DNA from: Oscillospiraceae bacterium
Lineage (GTDB): Bacteria; Bacillota; Clostridia; Oscillospirales; Ruminococcaceae
Reading direction: 5' to 3'
NCBI GenBank assembly: GCA_022769365.1
Contig: JALEJO010000126.1
Location: 1 to 47,662, forward strand
Length of the DNA stretch: 47,662 nucleotides
Positions 35,686 through 44,344 of this stretch are shown here, piece by piece. The notes under the pieces are model-generated. The model saw only the letters and a program-made list of their open reading frames with translations. It was not told the DNA's origin and did not search any database. The number at the start of each line of letters is the position of its first letter. Within the stretch, counting starts at the first letter, position 1. A program made the position numbers and the translations under genes.

Positions 35686-38088
35686 TTACTTAATGTGCCA
35701 GATGTTGTCTTTATATTCGTTAACAGCTCTGTCTGCTGAGAATATACCTGCACCTGCAATATTTTCAAGTGACATCTTTGTCCACTTTGTCTGATCTTTG
35801 TAGATTTCAGATGACTTGTTCTGTGTTTCTCTGTATGAATCAAAGTCTGCAAGAACCATATATGGGTCTTTATTTCTGATTGAGTTTGCAACTTCTTCAA
35901 ATGTGCAGCCGTTAATTCCGTTATACATTCTATCGATACATTCACGAGCAATATCATTGCTGTTGTAAATGTCGCCAGGGTTGTAACCGCTTGCTTTTCT
36001 TGCATTAACTTCTTCTGTTTTCATACCAAAGATGAAAATGTTATCATCACCAACAGCGTCCTTAATTTCAATGTTTGCACCGTCAAGTGTACCCATTGTA
36101 AGTGCACCATTAAGCATAAGCTTCATATTACCTGTACCTGATGCTTCTGTACCTGCAAGAGAAATCTGTTCTGAAATATCACTTGCCGGCATAAGGAGTT
36201 CTGAAAGTGTTACTCTATAGTCTTCAAGGAAGTAAACAGAAAGCTTGTCGTTGATTCTTGGGTTCTTTCTTATTTCTTCTGAAAGTGCCCATATCATCTT
36301 GATTATCTGCTTTGCAAGATAATATCCAGGTGCTGCCTTTGAACCGAAAATGTATGTCTTAGGAACAAAATCAGCGTTCGGATTATTAAGAAGATAATTG
36401 TACTGTGCAAGTATGTTCATAACATTAAGATGCTGTCTTTTATATTCATGAAGACGCTTAACCTGAACATCAAAAATACTGTCTGTGTTAAGAACAACAT
36501 TGCTCTTGTTCTTTACATACTTGGCAAATCTTTCCTTATTTTCTTTCTTAACTTTCTGAAGTTCAAGAAGAACTGCCTTGTCATCTTTGTAATTTCTGAG
36601 TTTTGCAAGTTCTGCACCATCTTTAAGGAAACCATCACCGATTTTCTTTCTTAAAAGATTTGTAAGACCAGGGTTTGACTGATAAAGCCATCTTCTGTAT
36701 GCAATACCGTTTGTTACATTCTTGAACTTTTCAGGAGTATCAAGGTATTCGTCATGGAATACACTTTCCTTGATAATTTCTGAATGAAGCTTTGATACAC
36801 CATTTACGCTGTGTGAAGCTACAACGCAAAGTGTTGCCATATGGATAACATTATCCTTGATAATAGACATTCTTGTTGTTTTAGCACTGTCGCCGCCTGT
36901 CTTTTCAAAAAGTTCTGCACAGTAACGTCTGTTTATTTCAAGAATTATCTGGAAGATTCTTGGAATTATTTCCTTAACAAGACCAACATCCCACTTTTCA
37001 AGTGCTTCAGCCATAACAGTATGGTTTGTGTATGCAAAAGTTTTTGTAACAATTCCCCATGCCTTGTCCCAGCCGTAGCCGCAGTCATCAAGAAGAACTC
37101 TCATAAGTTCAGGAATTGCAAGAGTCGGGTGTGTATCGTTTATGTGAATTGCAACCTTTTCTGCAAGGTTATCTACTGTACCATAAACTTTCATATGGTT
37201 GTTTACAATATCACCAATTGCAGCACTGCAAAGGAAATACTGCTGACGAAGACGAAGTGCCTTACCCTGAATGTGGTTATCGTTAGGATAAAGAACCTTT
37301 GAAATAGCGTTTGCTGTTGAGTTAAGACCGAGTGCCTTTTCATAGTCGCCTTCATTGAACTTGCTCATATCAAAGCTTGGTGCTTTAGCTGTCCAAAGTC
37401 TTAATACTGAAACACCTTCACTGCCGTAACCTGAAACATACATATCGTATGGTATAGCCATAACTGTGTTGTAGTTTATATGTGAAACGTGGTGATAGTT
37501 TTCTTCCCAGTATTCACGGAGTTCGCCGTCAAAGTGAACTTCTATTGCATCTTCAGGCTTAGGGTCAAGCCATACACTTCCGCCAGGAAGCCAGTTGTCA
37601 GGAAGTTCTGTCTGCCAGCCATCCTGTATTTTCTGTCTGAATATACCGTATTCATAACAGATTGTATGACCCATTGCAGGGATTTCCTGTGTAGCCATAG
37701 CATCAAGGTAACATGCAGCAAGTCTGCCAAGACCGCCGTTGCCAAGACCTGCATCAGGTTCACATTCAAAAATGTTGTCGAGGTTTATGTTATATTCTTT
37801 AAGTATTGAACGAACGTCATCTGCAAGTTCAAGGTTATAAAGAGATGTTTTCAGTGAACGTCCCATAAGGAATTCCATTGAAAGATAGTATATCTGCTTT
37901 CTGCCTGTTGAATGAGTTTTGTTCTGGAATTTCTGTCTCTTTGTTTTGAGAAGATCAACCATCATTGAAGAAAGTACCTTGTAGATTTCATTATCAGATG
38001 CATCATTTGGAGTTGCATCGTACTGAAGAGAAAGTCTTTCAAGGAAAGTTTTCTTCAGCTGTTCTTTAGTTAACTTTGTTTCAGACAT
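35686..38088 (-). CDS. glgP: Glycogen/starch alpha-glucan phosphorylase
   Basis: An 800-residue GT35 phosphorylase that releases glucose-1-phosphate from alpha-1,4-glucans using pyridoxal phosphate. Signature regions are GLGNGGLGRLAACYLDAMA in the N-terminal half, VKRLHEYKRQHLN, and the PLP-Lys region EASGTGNMKLMLNGALTMGT with DGANIEI. Length is typical. It is cytoplasmic. No other glycogen or maltodextrin genes adjoin it, and it has its own promoter, a structured 5' leader and a terminator. AGGAG precedes the ATG. Confidence 0.97.
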   Translation of the reverse strand: MSETKLTKEQLKKTFLERLSLQYDATPNDASDNEIYKVLSSMMVDLLKTKRQKFQNKTHSTGRKQIYYLSMEFLMGRSLKTSLYNLELADDVRSILKEYNINLDNIFECEPDAGLGNGGLGRLAACYLDAMATQEIPAMGHTICYEYGIFRQKIQDGWQTELPDNWLPGGSVWLDPKPEDAIEVHFDGELREYWEENYHHVSHINYNTVMAIPYDMYVSGYGSEGVSVLRLWTAKAPSFDMSKFNEGDYEKALGLNSTANAISKVLYPNDNHIQGKALRLRQQYFLCSAAIGDIVNNHMKVYGTVDNLAEKVAIHINDTHPTLAIPELMRVLLDDCGYGWDKAWGIVTKTFAYTNHTVMAEALEKWDVGLVKEIIPRIFQIILEINRRYCAELFEKTGGDSAKTTRMSIIKDNVIHMATLCVVASHSVNGVSKLHSEIIKESVFHDEYLDTPEKFKNVTNGIAYRRWLYQSNPGLTNLLRKKIGDGFLKDGAELAKLRNYKDDKAVLLELQKVKKENKERFAKYVKNKSNVVLNTDSIFDVQVKRLHEYKRQHLNVMNILAQYNYLLNNPNADFVPKTYIFGSKAAPGYYLAKQIIKMIWALSEEIRKNPRINDKLSVYFLEDYRVTLSELLMPASDISEQISLAGTEASGTGNMKLMLNGALTMGTLDGANIEIKDAVGDDNIFIFGMKTEEVNARKASGYNPGDIYNSNDIARECIDRMYNGINGCTFEEVANSIRNKDPYMVLADFDSYRETQNKSSEIYKDQTKWTKMSLENIAGAGIFSADRAVNEYKDNIWHIK

Positions 38089-38121
38089 ATTAAACTCCTT
38101 TTATAAATATTTATGATTCAA

Positions 38122-38161
38122 AGCAGGTTTGTAATTTACGTCATTGCAAAACACACCTGCT
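38122..38161 (-). promoter_or_regulatory. Hairpin in glgP 5' leader
   Basis: AGCAGGT TTGTAAT and ATTGCAA...ACCTGCT form a two-part stem (7 + 7 bp with a small internal bulge), located in the mRNA between the promoter and the glgP ribosome binding site, about 35 nt before the start codon. It has no U-tract, so it is not a terminator. A role in mRNA stability or control is inferred. Confidence 0.5.
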
Positions 38162-38184
38162 GCCTGCACAATAAGCACACATTT

Positions 38185-38213
38185 ATTATACACTATTGCA
38201 TCAAAAAATTCAA
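38185..38213 (-). promoter_or_regulatory. Promoter for glgP
   Basis: On the minus strand, TTGAAT (38208-38213), a 17-bp spacer and TATAAT (38185-38190), giving a leader of about 90 nt. Confidence 0.65.
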
Positions 38214-38284
38214 TAGTTTTTTTATACAAATATTTGTCATATATCTCATCACATTGATTAAAAAATGTAAATTTTTTAAAGTTA

Positions 38285-38337
38285 AAGAAAAAATTCACAT
38301 ATTTTGTTGTGCAATATGCATAATAAAATATGTGAAT
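38285..38337 (-). terminator. AT-rich palindrome, likely terminator of the tmcAL-rsmI operon
   Basis: Perfect 13-bp arms ATTCACATATTTT/AAAATATGTGAAT extend inwards to 21-nt arms with two mismatches around an ATA loop. On the minus strand it is followed by TTTTTCTTT, fitting a terminator 53 nt after the rsmI stop. The stem is unusually AT-rich, and the two mismatches would be G-U pairs only in + strand RNA. Confidence 0.6.
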
Positions 38338-38389
38338 CAGAATATACAATATGTAAAATAAAGAATTTATTTATACATTTAAAATCTTT

Positions 38390-39223
38390 TTATTTTTCTT
38401 TGTGATATTCGGAATAAAGGACACTTTTTGAGATACCTGTTGATAAAGCAACTTCTTTACACGCCTGATTTGCTTTCATTCCGCCTGATATTTTTTCATT
38501 TACAAGCAAAAGTGCATCTTCAAGTGTAAATTCTTTTTTTTCTTCGGGTGCTTTTCCCTCAACAACAAGCACAAATTCCCCTCTTGGTGCATTAATTTCA
38601 TAATATTTTTCCGCTTCCGAAACAGTCATTATTTTAACTTCTTCGTGAATTTTTGTAAGTTCTCTGCAAAAAGATATTTTTCTTTCTTCTCCAAAATATT
38701 CTTTGAAATCTGCAAGTGTTTTCAAAAGTTTATGCGGTGCTTCATAAAATACCATTACTCTTGACTCGTTTTCAAGACTTTCAAGATGTGCTTTTCTTTC
38801 CTTTTTATTCATTGAAAGAAATCCCTCAAAAGTAAATCTTGCTGTATGCTGACCTGAAATTGCAACGGCTGAAACAACCGCACTTGGACCGGGGACAACC
38901 GAAACAGGTATATTTTTTTCATAGCACATTTTTACAAGCGGTTCTCCGGGGTCTGATATACACGGCATTCCTGCATCTGTTACAGCCGCACAGCTTTCTC
39001 CGCTTAAAAGTCTTGCAATAATTGAATCAAGAACATCTTGCGTACTGTGTTCATGATAGCTTATAACCTGCTTTTTTATTTCATAATGATTAAGAAGTTT
39101 TTTTGTTACTCTTGTATCTTCCGCTGCAATAAAATCTGTTTCTTCAAGTATTCTTAGTTGTCTTAAAGTTATATCTTCAAGATTTCCAATTGGTGTTCCC
39201 ACAACATAAAGTGTTCCACTCAT
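38390..39223 (-). CDS. rsmI: 16S rRNA (cytidine1402-2'-O)-methyltransferase
   Basis: RsmI methylates the 2'-OH of C1402 in the decoding centre of 16S rRNA. It is a 277-residue SAM-dependent enzyme of the tetrapyrrole-methylase fold. Motifs include GTLYVVGTPIGNLEDIT at the N-terminus, AAEDTRVTKKLL, VTDAGMPCISDPGEPLV and VPGPSAVVSAVAISG. It is the last gene of a four-gene operon, 16 nt after a TrmN6-type methyltransferase gene, an adjacency also seen in Bacillus (yabB-yabC region). Confidence 0.96.
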   Translation of the reverse strand: MSGTLYVVGTPIGNLEDITLRQLRILEETDFIAAEDTRVTKKLLNHYEIKKQVISYHEHSTQDVLDSIIARLLSGESCAAVTDAGMPCISDPGEPLVKMCYEKNIPVSVVPGPSAVVSAVAISGQHTARFTFEGFLSMNKKERKAHLESLENESRVMVFYEAPHKLLKTLADFKEYFGEERKISFCRELTKIHEEVKIMTVSEAEKYYEINAPRGEFVLVVEGKAPEEKKEFTLEDALLLVNEKISGGMKANQACKEVALSTGISKSVLYSEYHKEK

Positions 39224-39239
39224 TTTTTTTTTCCTGCTT

Positions 39240-40604
39240 TCATTTATATATTTCTTTCATCTCGTTTGTATATTCCATATTTTCATCATAAAGATAAAAT
39301 GTTTTTTCAACTTCAAGAAAAGAACCGCCGTCTTTTCTTGCTTCAACAAGAAAAAGCCAAGGTTTTGTAAGATGATTTTTTGAAACAAATCTCAATCTTT
39401 TTGGTTCAAGATGATTATTTTTCATAGAAGCTAAAACATCAGCAAGACGTTCTGTTCTGTTGCAAAGGCAAAATGTTCCGCCTGATTTTAAAAGCCTGTA
39501 TGCCGCCCTGCAAACGTCATCAATGCTGCACATTATTTCATGCCTTGCTATTTTCTGACTTTCTATAACGCTCTCATGTCCTGCTTTATAGGCTTTATAC
39601 GGTGGATTACACGTTACAACATCAAGCGAATTTATCGGTGCATTTTCCCACAAATCTTTCATATCCGCACAAATCGGAATTATTTTTTCTTTTGAAATTC
39701 CGCTTTTTTTCATTCCGTATTCAAGCTGTTTTATTGCATCAGGCTGAATATCAACCGCATATGTTATCTGAGGCTTTTTTCTTTTCTGCCAAATCAGCGG
39801 AATAATTCCGCAGCCTGTTCCAAGGTCACATACTTTTGATTTATGCTTTATATTTGCAAAATCTGCAAGCAAAAATGCATCTGTTCCAAATCTGTGATTT
39901 ATGCTTTTACAAACATATATTTCGTCATTTAATTTTTCATATGTGGCATTGCAAAGTTCAAGATATGAAAGTATTTCAGGCATTTCTTTTATATAAACAT
40001 CGCAATTTTTTTCTATTTCTTCCTTTAAATATTCAGATGTTTCATCATAAACACCACAAACAAAAAAGCCTGCTTTTTTCGCTGTTTCAATACTATGAAG
40101 AGAATCTTCCGCAACTATACACTTTGAAAAATCCGATATATTCATTATTTTTGCCGCTTCTATGAAAATATCAGGCGACTCTTTTCCTGCCGCAACTTCT
40201 CTTTGTGTCAGAAGAAATTTCATTCTGTCATATATTTTGTGTCTTTTCAAAACCGCTTCCGCCATATCGGGATATGTTGCAGTTGCAACTCCATATGGTA
40301 TATTAAGCTTGTCAAGTTTATCAAGTGTTTCTATAACGCCCTTTTTCAGCGGTATATTTTCGTAATATTCATATCGTACAAGCTGCTGTATTTCTTCACT
40401 TATTTCCTGCCATGTCATTTCAGGAAAAAAGTTATCCCTTAAATATTCAGATGACTCCTGTATCGTCATTTTTTTAACAGTTTCAGAAATATCTTCAGGA
40501 GGTAAAACATTATGTATTCTGAAAAATTTTCTATCTACTTCACTCCATATTTTCATAGAGTCTATTAAAGTTCCGTCAAGGTCAAATATAATTCCCTCTG
40601 CCAT
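39240..40604 (-). CDS. HAD phosphatase fused to TrmN6-type tRNA m6A37 methyltransferase
   Basis: A 454-residue two-domain protein. Residues 1-212 are a HAD hydrolase of the phosphoglycolate phosphatase/beta-phosphoglucomutase type: nucleophile and acid Asp8 and Asp10 in FDLDGTLIDS, a helical cap, motif II in GVATATYPD, and KESPDIFIEA with VAEDSLHSIETAKKAG. Residues about 224-454 are a SAM methyltransferase of the YfiC/TrmN6 family: DLGTGCGIIPL (about 260) and the N6-adenine motif NPPY (333-336), with the YfiC-like start CKSINHRFGTDAFLLA. The reading frame runs through without interruption. The second half likely modifies tRNA1(Val); the first half's substrate is unknown. GAAAGGA-type ribosome binding site upstream. 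Confidence 0.9.
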   Translation of the reverse strand: MAEGIIFDLDGTLIDSMKIWSEVDRKFFRIHNVLPPEDISETVKKMTIQESSEYLRDNFFPEMTWQEISEEIQQLVRYEYYENIPLKKGVIETLDKLDKLNIPYGVATATYPDMAEAVLKRHKIYDRMKFLLTQREVAAGKESPDIFIEAAKIMNISDFSKCIVAEDSLHSIETAKKAGFFVCGVYDETSEYLKEEIEKNCDVYIKEMPEILSYLELCNATYEKLNDEIYVCKSINHRFGTDAFLLADFANIKHKSKVCDLGTGCGIIPLIWQKRKKPQITYAVDIQPDAIKQLEYGMKKSGISKEKIIPICADMKDLWENAPINSLDVVTCNPPYKAYKAGHESVIESQKIARHEIMCSIDDVCRAAYRLLKSGGTFCLCNRTERLADVLASMKNNHLEPKRLRFVSKNHLTKPWLFLVEARKDGGSFLEVEKTFYLYDENMEYTNEMKEIYK

Positions 40605-40615
40605 ATACTTCCTTT

Positions 40616-41458
40616 CTATTTGTAAAGCAGTACTGCCTGACTGCCCATTTCTTTGTATATCTCTTCAAATCTGTCCATTTCATAAGTTTTATTTCCCTCT
40701 AAAGGGTCACAAACTTCAACAGTATTATCATTTTTATTGTAACCGTTTATAACCATACAATGTTCATAACTTGGAAATTCAAATTTTGTTCCGTCTGCAT
40801 TTGTCCAGTATGTTGTCCATGCAGGGTCGTGCAGATACATTGTTGACCATATAACAACAGGATAACCCTGTGCAACACAAGCATATACTTTTTCAATACT
40901 GTTTCCGGAAATATCGGCAACCTGCATTTTTTCCGGTTGTCTTGCAATATATTTTTCTGCCGCATCTTTTATAACAGGTGCATAACAACCGAATGCATTT
41001 GAGTCATATGGTGTACCGAGAAATGCCTCATACATTTTATATTCTCCTCCGCCTGACTCCTTATGCAGATAATTATCTGCAAGGTCGCATTTGTCAATAT
41101 TATAACCCCAGTAATTCAAAACCGTTGTTAAAGATGTTATTTCACAACCCGTTGGCAATTCAGGATTTTGCAAAACCGCTTCAACATTTATGCTGTGCGA
41201 TGTTGGAACTTCGCCGTTTAAAATAATTTCAAGTGGGTCTTTTGTTTCACTTTCTGTTTCTGTAACAGTTTCCGTTGTTGCCTGTGTTGTTTCAACTTCA
41301 TTATTTACTAATTCAACAGTACCGCCACTATCTTTGAACTTCCATGCAAGAACAACAGATACCACACATATTATTATAAGAACAAATAAAAGACAGCCTC
41401 CGTTATTTTTCTTTTTGCTTTCTAAATTTTCTTCTCCGCCTGATTTATGATTATCCAT
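40616..41458 (-). CDS. Membrane-anchored C39-like cysteine peptidase
   Basis: A 280-residue extracytoplasmic protein. A charged cytoplasmic start is followed by one transmembrane segment (about residues 22-40), a Thr/Glu-rich linker (about 50-75), and a peptidase C39-like (C39_2) domain. Catalytic residues appear as Cys105 in LPTGCEITSL, His233 in YEHCMVINGY, and Asp251 in VCDPLEG. It has no ABC-transporter domain, so it is not a bacteriocin exporter. Its target is unknown. It starts 3 nt after the tmcAL stop and 11 nt before the HAD-TrmN6 gene, within an operon of RNA-modification enzymes. Confidence 0.88.
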   Translation of the reverse strand: MDNHKSGGEENLESKKKNNGGCLLFVLIIICVVSVVLAWKFKDSGGTVELVNNEVETTQATTETVTETESETKDPLEIILNGEVPTSHSINVEAVLQNPELPTGCEITSLTTVLNYWGYNIDKCDLADNYLHKESGGGEYKMYEAFLGTPYDSNAFGCYAPVIKDAAEKYIARQPEKMQVADISGNSIEKVYACVAQGYPVVIWSTMYLHDPAWTTYWTNADGTKFEFPSYEHCMVINGYNKNDNTVEVCDPLEGNKTYEMDRFEEIYKEMGSQAVLLYK

Positions 41459-41461
41459 TTT

Positions 41462-42697
41462 TTACTTTGAATTCTCCTTGATAGAAATTTTATGGCTGTA
41501 TGCCATGCTTCCCTTAAATTTTTTCTCAAGTCCCAAAGTATATAATGCATATGCTTTTGCATCTGCTGATGCAAGTTTTTTTGCTTTTTCGTTTACGTTT
41601 TCAAGTTTTGCAAGAGATGTTGAAAACGGTATTGATGAATTTTTCTTTATCTCTTTTAAGATTTCAGTTCCATTTTTATTAAATGCAAGTACCCTGCCAT
41701 ATTGCGGCAAAATGTGGGCTGTTTCGCTGTTTATTTCAATTGCAAGACTTAAAATATGACGTTTTATTCTTGCCATAGGATAGCGTTTTGTTTTAACCGA
41801 ATCAAGATAAATATCAAGGCTTTCAGCATCTTTATATTTCATCATTCTTTCGGCAAGTCCCTGTTTTCCAATTTCATTTATTTTCTGAAAATCGGAAATA
41901 TCCGACATTCTTAATTTATAAAGTAAAGCCTGTTCTATTCCATTTGAAAAAAATCTGCCATCTTTACATTCTCTTTTAAAAATTTTGTATGAAGCTTTAG
42001 GCATATAATTTTCAAGTTCTGAAATTTTATTTTCAGCTATTAATTTTCTTATGAATGATGCACTTACTCTTCCGCTTTTATCTGTATGCATACTATCATG
42101 CGAAGAACCGTTTCGTTTTATGAAACAAGGTTTTATTTTTGAATTTAATTTATCAAGCGACATAATATAATTCAGTGCAAGAACGTTATTGCCGTCTGAT
42201 AAAAAATTCATATCACAGCCTGATATTTCCTCTGCTGTTTTTTGTAAAGCGACAGGATACGACATTCCTTTTTCCATTTTTTCATTTATTTTTTCATATC
42301 CGTTTTTATTCACATCTAAAATTATATCATAGGCTTTTTTAAATTCTTCTTCACTGCATTCAGCTCCAAATCCAAGCAAATCAACACAACCTGAAAATTC
42401 TGCAATTGCCACTGCTCCCATTGCAAAATTTTCCGCACTTGAAAGCGAATAACAGACAGGCAATTCAACAACAAGATCCGCTCCGCATTCAACTGCCGTT
42501 TCAGCCCTTGCATAAGGCGTTAAACAGGCGGCTTCTCCTCTTTGAACAAAACAGCCGCTCATTATGCAAACAATATGTGTTGAACCTGCCTCACGCAATT
42601 TTTTTATACAATATTCATGTCCGTTATGAAACGGATTAAATTCACTGATAACCGCTCCAACTGTTATACTGTCTTTTTCTTTGTGCATTTCTTCCAA
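41462..42697 (-). CDS. tmcAL: tRNA(Met) cytidine acetate ligase
   Basis: TmcAL (YlbM family) uses acetate and ATP to form N4-acetylcytidine at the wobble base of elongator tRNA-Met. The 411-residue protein shows the nucleotidyltransferase start VGAVISEFNPFHNGHEYCI, SGCFVQRGEAACLTPYARAE and ADLVVELPVCYSLSSAENFA. The ORF starts at TTG 42697, 5 nt after GAGGTG; the ATG at 42688 is the alternative. It is the first gene of the four-gene operon and divergent from acetate kinase, whose product acetate is its substrate. Confidence 0.94.
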   Translation of the reverse strand: MEEMHKEKDSITVGAVISEFNPFHNGHEYCIKKLREAGSTHIVCIMSGCFVQRGEAACLTPYARAETAVECGADLVVELPVCYSLSSAENFAMGAVAIAEFSGCVDLLGFGAECSEEEFKKAYDIILDVNKNGYEKINEKMEKGMSYPVALQKTAEEISGCDMNFLSDGNNVLALNYIMSLDKLNSKIKPCFIKRNGSSHDSMHTDKSGRVSASFIRKLIAENKISELENYMPKASYKIFKRECKDGRFFSNGIEQALLYKLRMSDISDFQKINEIGKQGLAERMMKYKDAESLDIYLDSVKTKRYPMARIKRHILSLAIEINSETAHILPQYGRVLAFNKNGTEILKEIKKNSSIPFSTSLAKLENVNEKAKKLASADAKAYALYTLGLEKKFKGSMAYSHKISIKENSK

Positions 42698-42719
42698 AAA
42701 ACCACCTCTTTTTCAATTG

Positions 42720-42747
42720 TTTATACATTTTTTATTACTATTTACAA
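42720..42747 (-). promoter_or_regulatory. Candidate promoter for tmcAL operon
   Basis: On the minus strand, TTGTAA (42742-42747), a 16-bp spacer and TATAAA (42720-42725). It is a weaker match than others in the window. Confidence 0.45.
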
Positions 42748-42755
42748 GAAATCTA

Positions 42756-42783
42756 TTGATTTTTCGCCAAAAAGGTATATAAT
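42756..42783 (+). promoter_or_regulatory. Promoter for ackA
   Basis: TTGATT (42756-42761), a 16-bp spacer and TATAAT (42778-42783), 37 nt before the ackA start. Confidence 0.65.
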
Positions 42784-42820
42784 TATTAATGTACTATTTT
42801 GAAAGGATTGGATAAATTAT

Positions 42821-44026
42821 ATGTTAATCTTAGTTGTTAATGCAGGAAGCTCATCATTAAAGTATCAGCTTCTCGACATGGAAACAGAAAAATTCATCGC
42901 AAAAGGAAACTGCGACAGAATCGGTATTGACGGCCACGTTTCATACAAAACAAACGACGGCAGATCTTTTGAAGCTGATTGCCCTTTCCCTACTCACACA
43001 GAAGCTTTTGAAAAAGTTGTTGAACTTCTTACAACAGGCGATACAAAGGTAATCGACAGCGTAAGCGAAATTTCTGCTGTTGGTCACAGAATCGTGCAGG
43101 GTGGCGAAATCTTCGATAAAGCTACTCTTATTACAGACAAGGTTCTTGAACAGATTGAAGAACTCAAAGCTCTTGCACCTGTTCACAATCACGCTCATTA
43201 CCTTGCTATTAAGGCAAGCAGAGAAGTATTTGATCCAAGCGTTCCTCAGGTTGCAGTATTCGATACATCTTTCCACCAGACAATTCCAAAGAAGGCTTAT
43301 ATCTATGGTTTCCCTTACGAAGACTATGAAAAGTATCACGTAAGAAAATATGGTTTCCACGGCACTTCACACAGATTTGTTTCTGCTGCACTTGCTGAAG
43401 CTATGGGTAAAGACCCTAAGGACCTTAAAATCATTTCATGTCACCTTGGAAACGGCTCATCAATCACAGCTGTTGACGGTGGTAAATCTGTTGATACAAC
43501 AATGGGACTTACTCCTCTTGATGGCGTTCTTATGGGTACAAGATGCGGTAATGTTGACCCTTCAACAGTTACATTCCTTCAGAAAGCTCATAATTTCACA
43601 GCTGACGAAATGGACGCTTATATGAATAAGAAATCAGGTCTTGTTGGTATTTCAGGCGTTTCTTCTGATATGAGAGACTTAACAGCAGCTGCTGAATCAG
43701 GAAACGAAAGAGCAAAACTTGCTAAGGAAATCCTCATTTATGATATAAAGAAAGACATCGGTGCACTTGCTGCTGCTATGGGCGGTGTTGATGCTGTTTT
43801 ATTCACAGGCGGTATCGGTGAAAACGATGGTTCTGTCCGTAAAGAAGTTTGCGATGGTCTTGAATTCCTTGGAATCAAGCTTAAAGACGGTTCTGAAAAT
43901 GTAAGAGGAGAACTTGCTAAAATCTCAGCTGATGACGCTAAGGTTGAAGTATGGGTTGTTCCTACAAACGAAGAACTTCTTATTGCAAGAGATACCAAGA
44001 AACTTTGCGAAGAACTTAAAAAGTAA
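42821..44026 (+). CDS. ackA: Acetate kinase
   Basis: Converts acetyl phosphate and ADP to acetate and ATP, the energy-yielding last step of acetate fermentation. A 401-residue protein of the ASKHA fold with VVNAGSSSLKYQLL at the N-terminus, VFDTSFHQTIP, HLGNGSSITAV, TRCGNVDPS and FTGGIGEND. Length is normal. It is monocistronic; pta is not adjacent. Its codon use is more C-ending than that of neighbours, as expected for a highly expressed gene. AAAGGA precedes the ATG. Confidence 0.98.
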   Translation: MLILVVNAGSSSLKYQLLDMETEKFIAKGNCDRIGIDGHVSYKTNDGRSFEADCPFPTHTEAFEKVVELLTTGDTKVIDSVSEISAVGHRIVQGGEIFDKATLITDKVLEQIEELKALAPVHNHAHYLAIKASREVFDPSVPQVAVFDTSFHQTIPKKAYIYGFPYEDYEKYHVRKYGFHGTSHRFVSAALAEAMGKDPKDLKIISCHLGNGSSITAVDGGKSVDTTMGLTPLDGVLMGTRCGNVDPSTVTFLQKAHNFTADEMDAYMNKKSGLVGISGVSSDMRDLTAAAESGNERAKLAKEILIYDIKKDIGALAAAMGGVDAVLFTGGIGENDGSVRKEVCDGLEFLGIKLKDGSENVRGELAKISADDAKVEVWVVPTNEELLIARDTKKLCEELKK

Positions 44027-44044
44027 TTCAATAAAATTATTATC

Positions 44045-44072
44045 GGGGCTGCTTTATGCAGTCCCTTTTTTA
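44045..44072 (+). terminator. Terminator of ackA
   Basis: GGGGCTGC/GCAGTCCC stem (8 bp with one G-T) around TTTAT, followed by a T-tract, 18 nt after the ackA stop. Confidence 0.85.
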
Positions 44073-44085
44073 TACTTTATATATT

Positions 44086-44289
44086 TTATTTTACACGTTT
44101 TATTTTTGTTTTTTTGCCGTCAGGTGTTTCTATATAAGTATTTTCAAGGTTGCCTATAAGGCTTCTTTTTATTGCAGCCCTATACTCATCTCTGAGTTTT
44201 TGCTGCTCTTTTTTTTCATCTTCTGTTAAACCTTCCGAACGTGACTTTCTTGCAAGTTCATTTATTCGCTGTATTTTTTCTTCTGTCAT
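44086..44289 (-). CDS. DUF896 (UPF0291) small protein
   Basis: A 67-residue protein of the YnzC/UPF0291 family: MTEEKIQRINELARKSRSEGLTEDEKKEQQKLRDEYRAAIKRSL and a basic C-terminus. It is a small helical hairpin; function is not established, although B. subtilis yneA-yneB-ynzC places a paralogue in the SOS regulon. AAAGGAG precedes the ATG. It lies 55 nt after the RlmA-like gene and might be transcribed with it. Confidence 0.92.
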   Translation of the reverse strand: MTEEKIQRINELARKSRSEGLTEDEKKEQQKLRDEYRAAIKRSLIGNLENTYIETPDGKKTKIKRVK

Positions 44290-44344
44290 TTTTATTATTC
44301 TCCTTTTTCTATTATCTTAATTATATCATATTTTATACTTAAAA

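Noticed and set aside
38293-38337. A MITE insertion.
   Set aside because: No target-site duplication flanks it, no second copy is seen in the window, and its position and U-tract fit a terminator.
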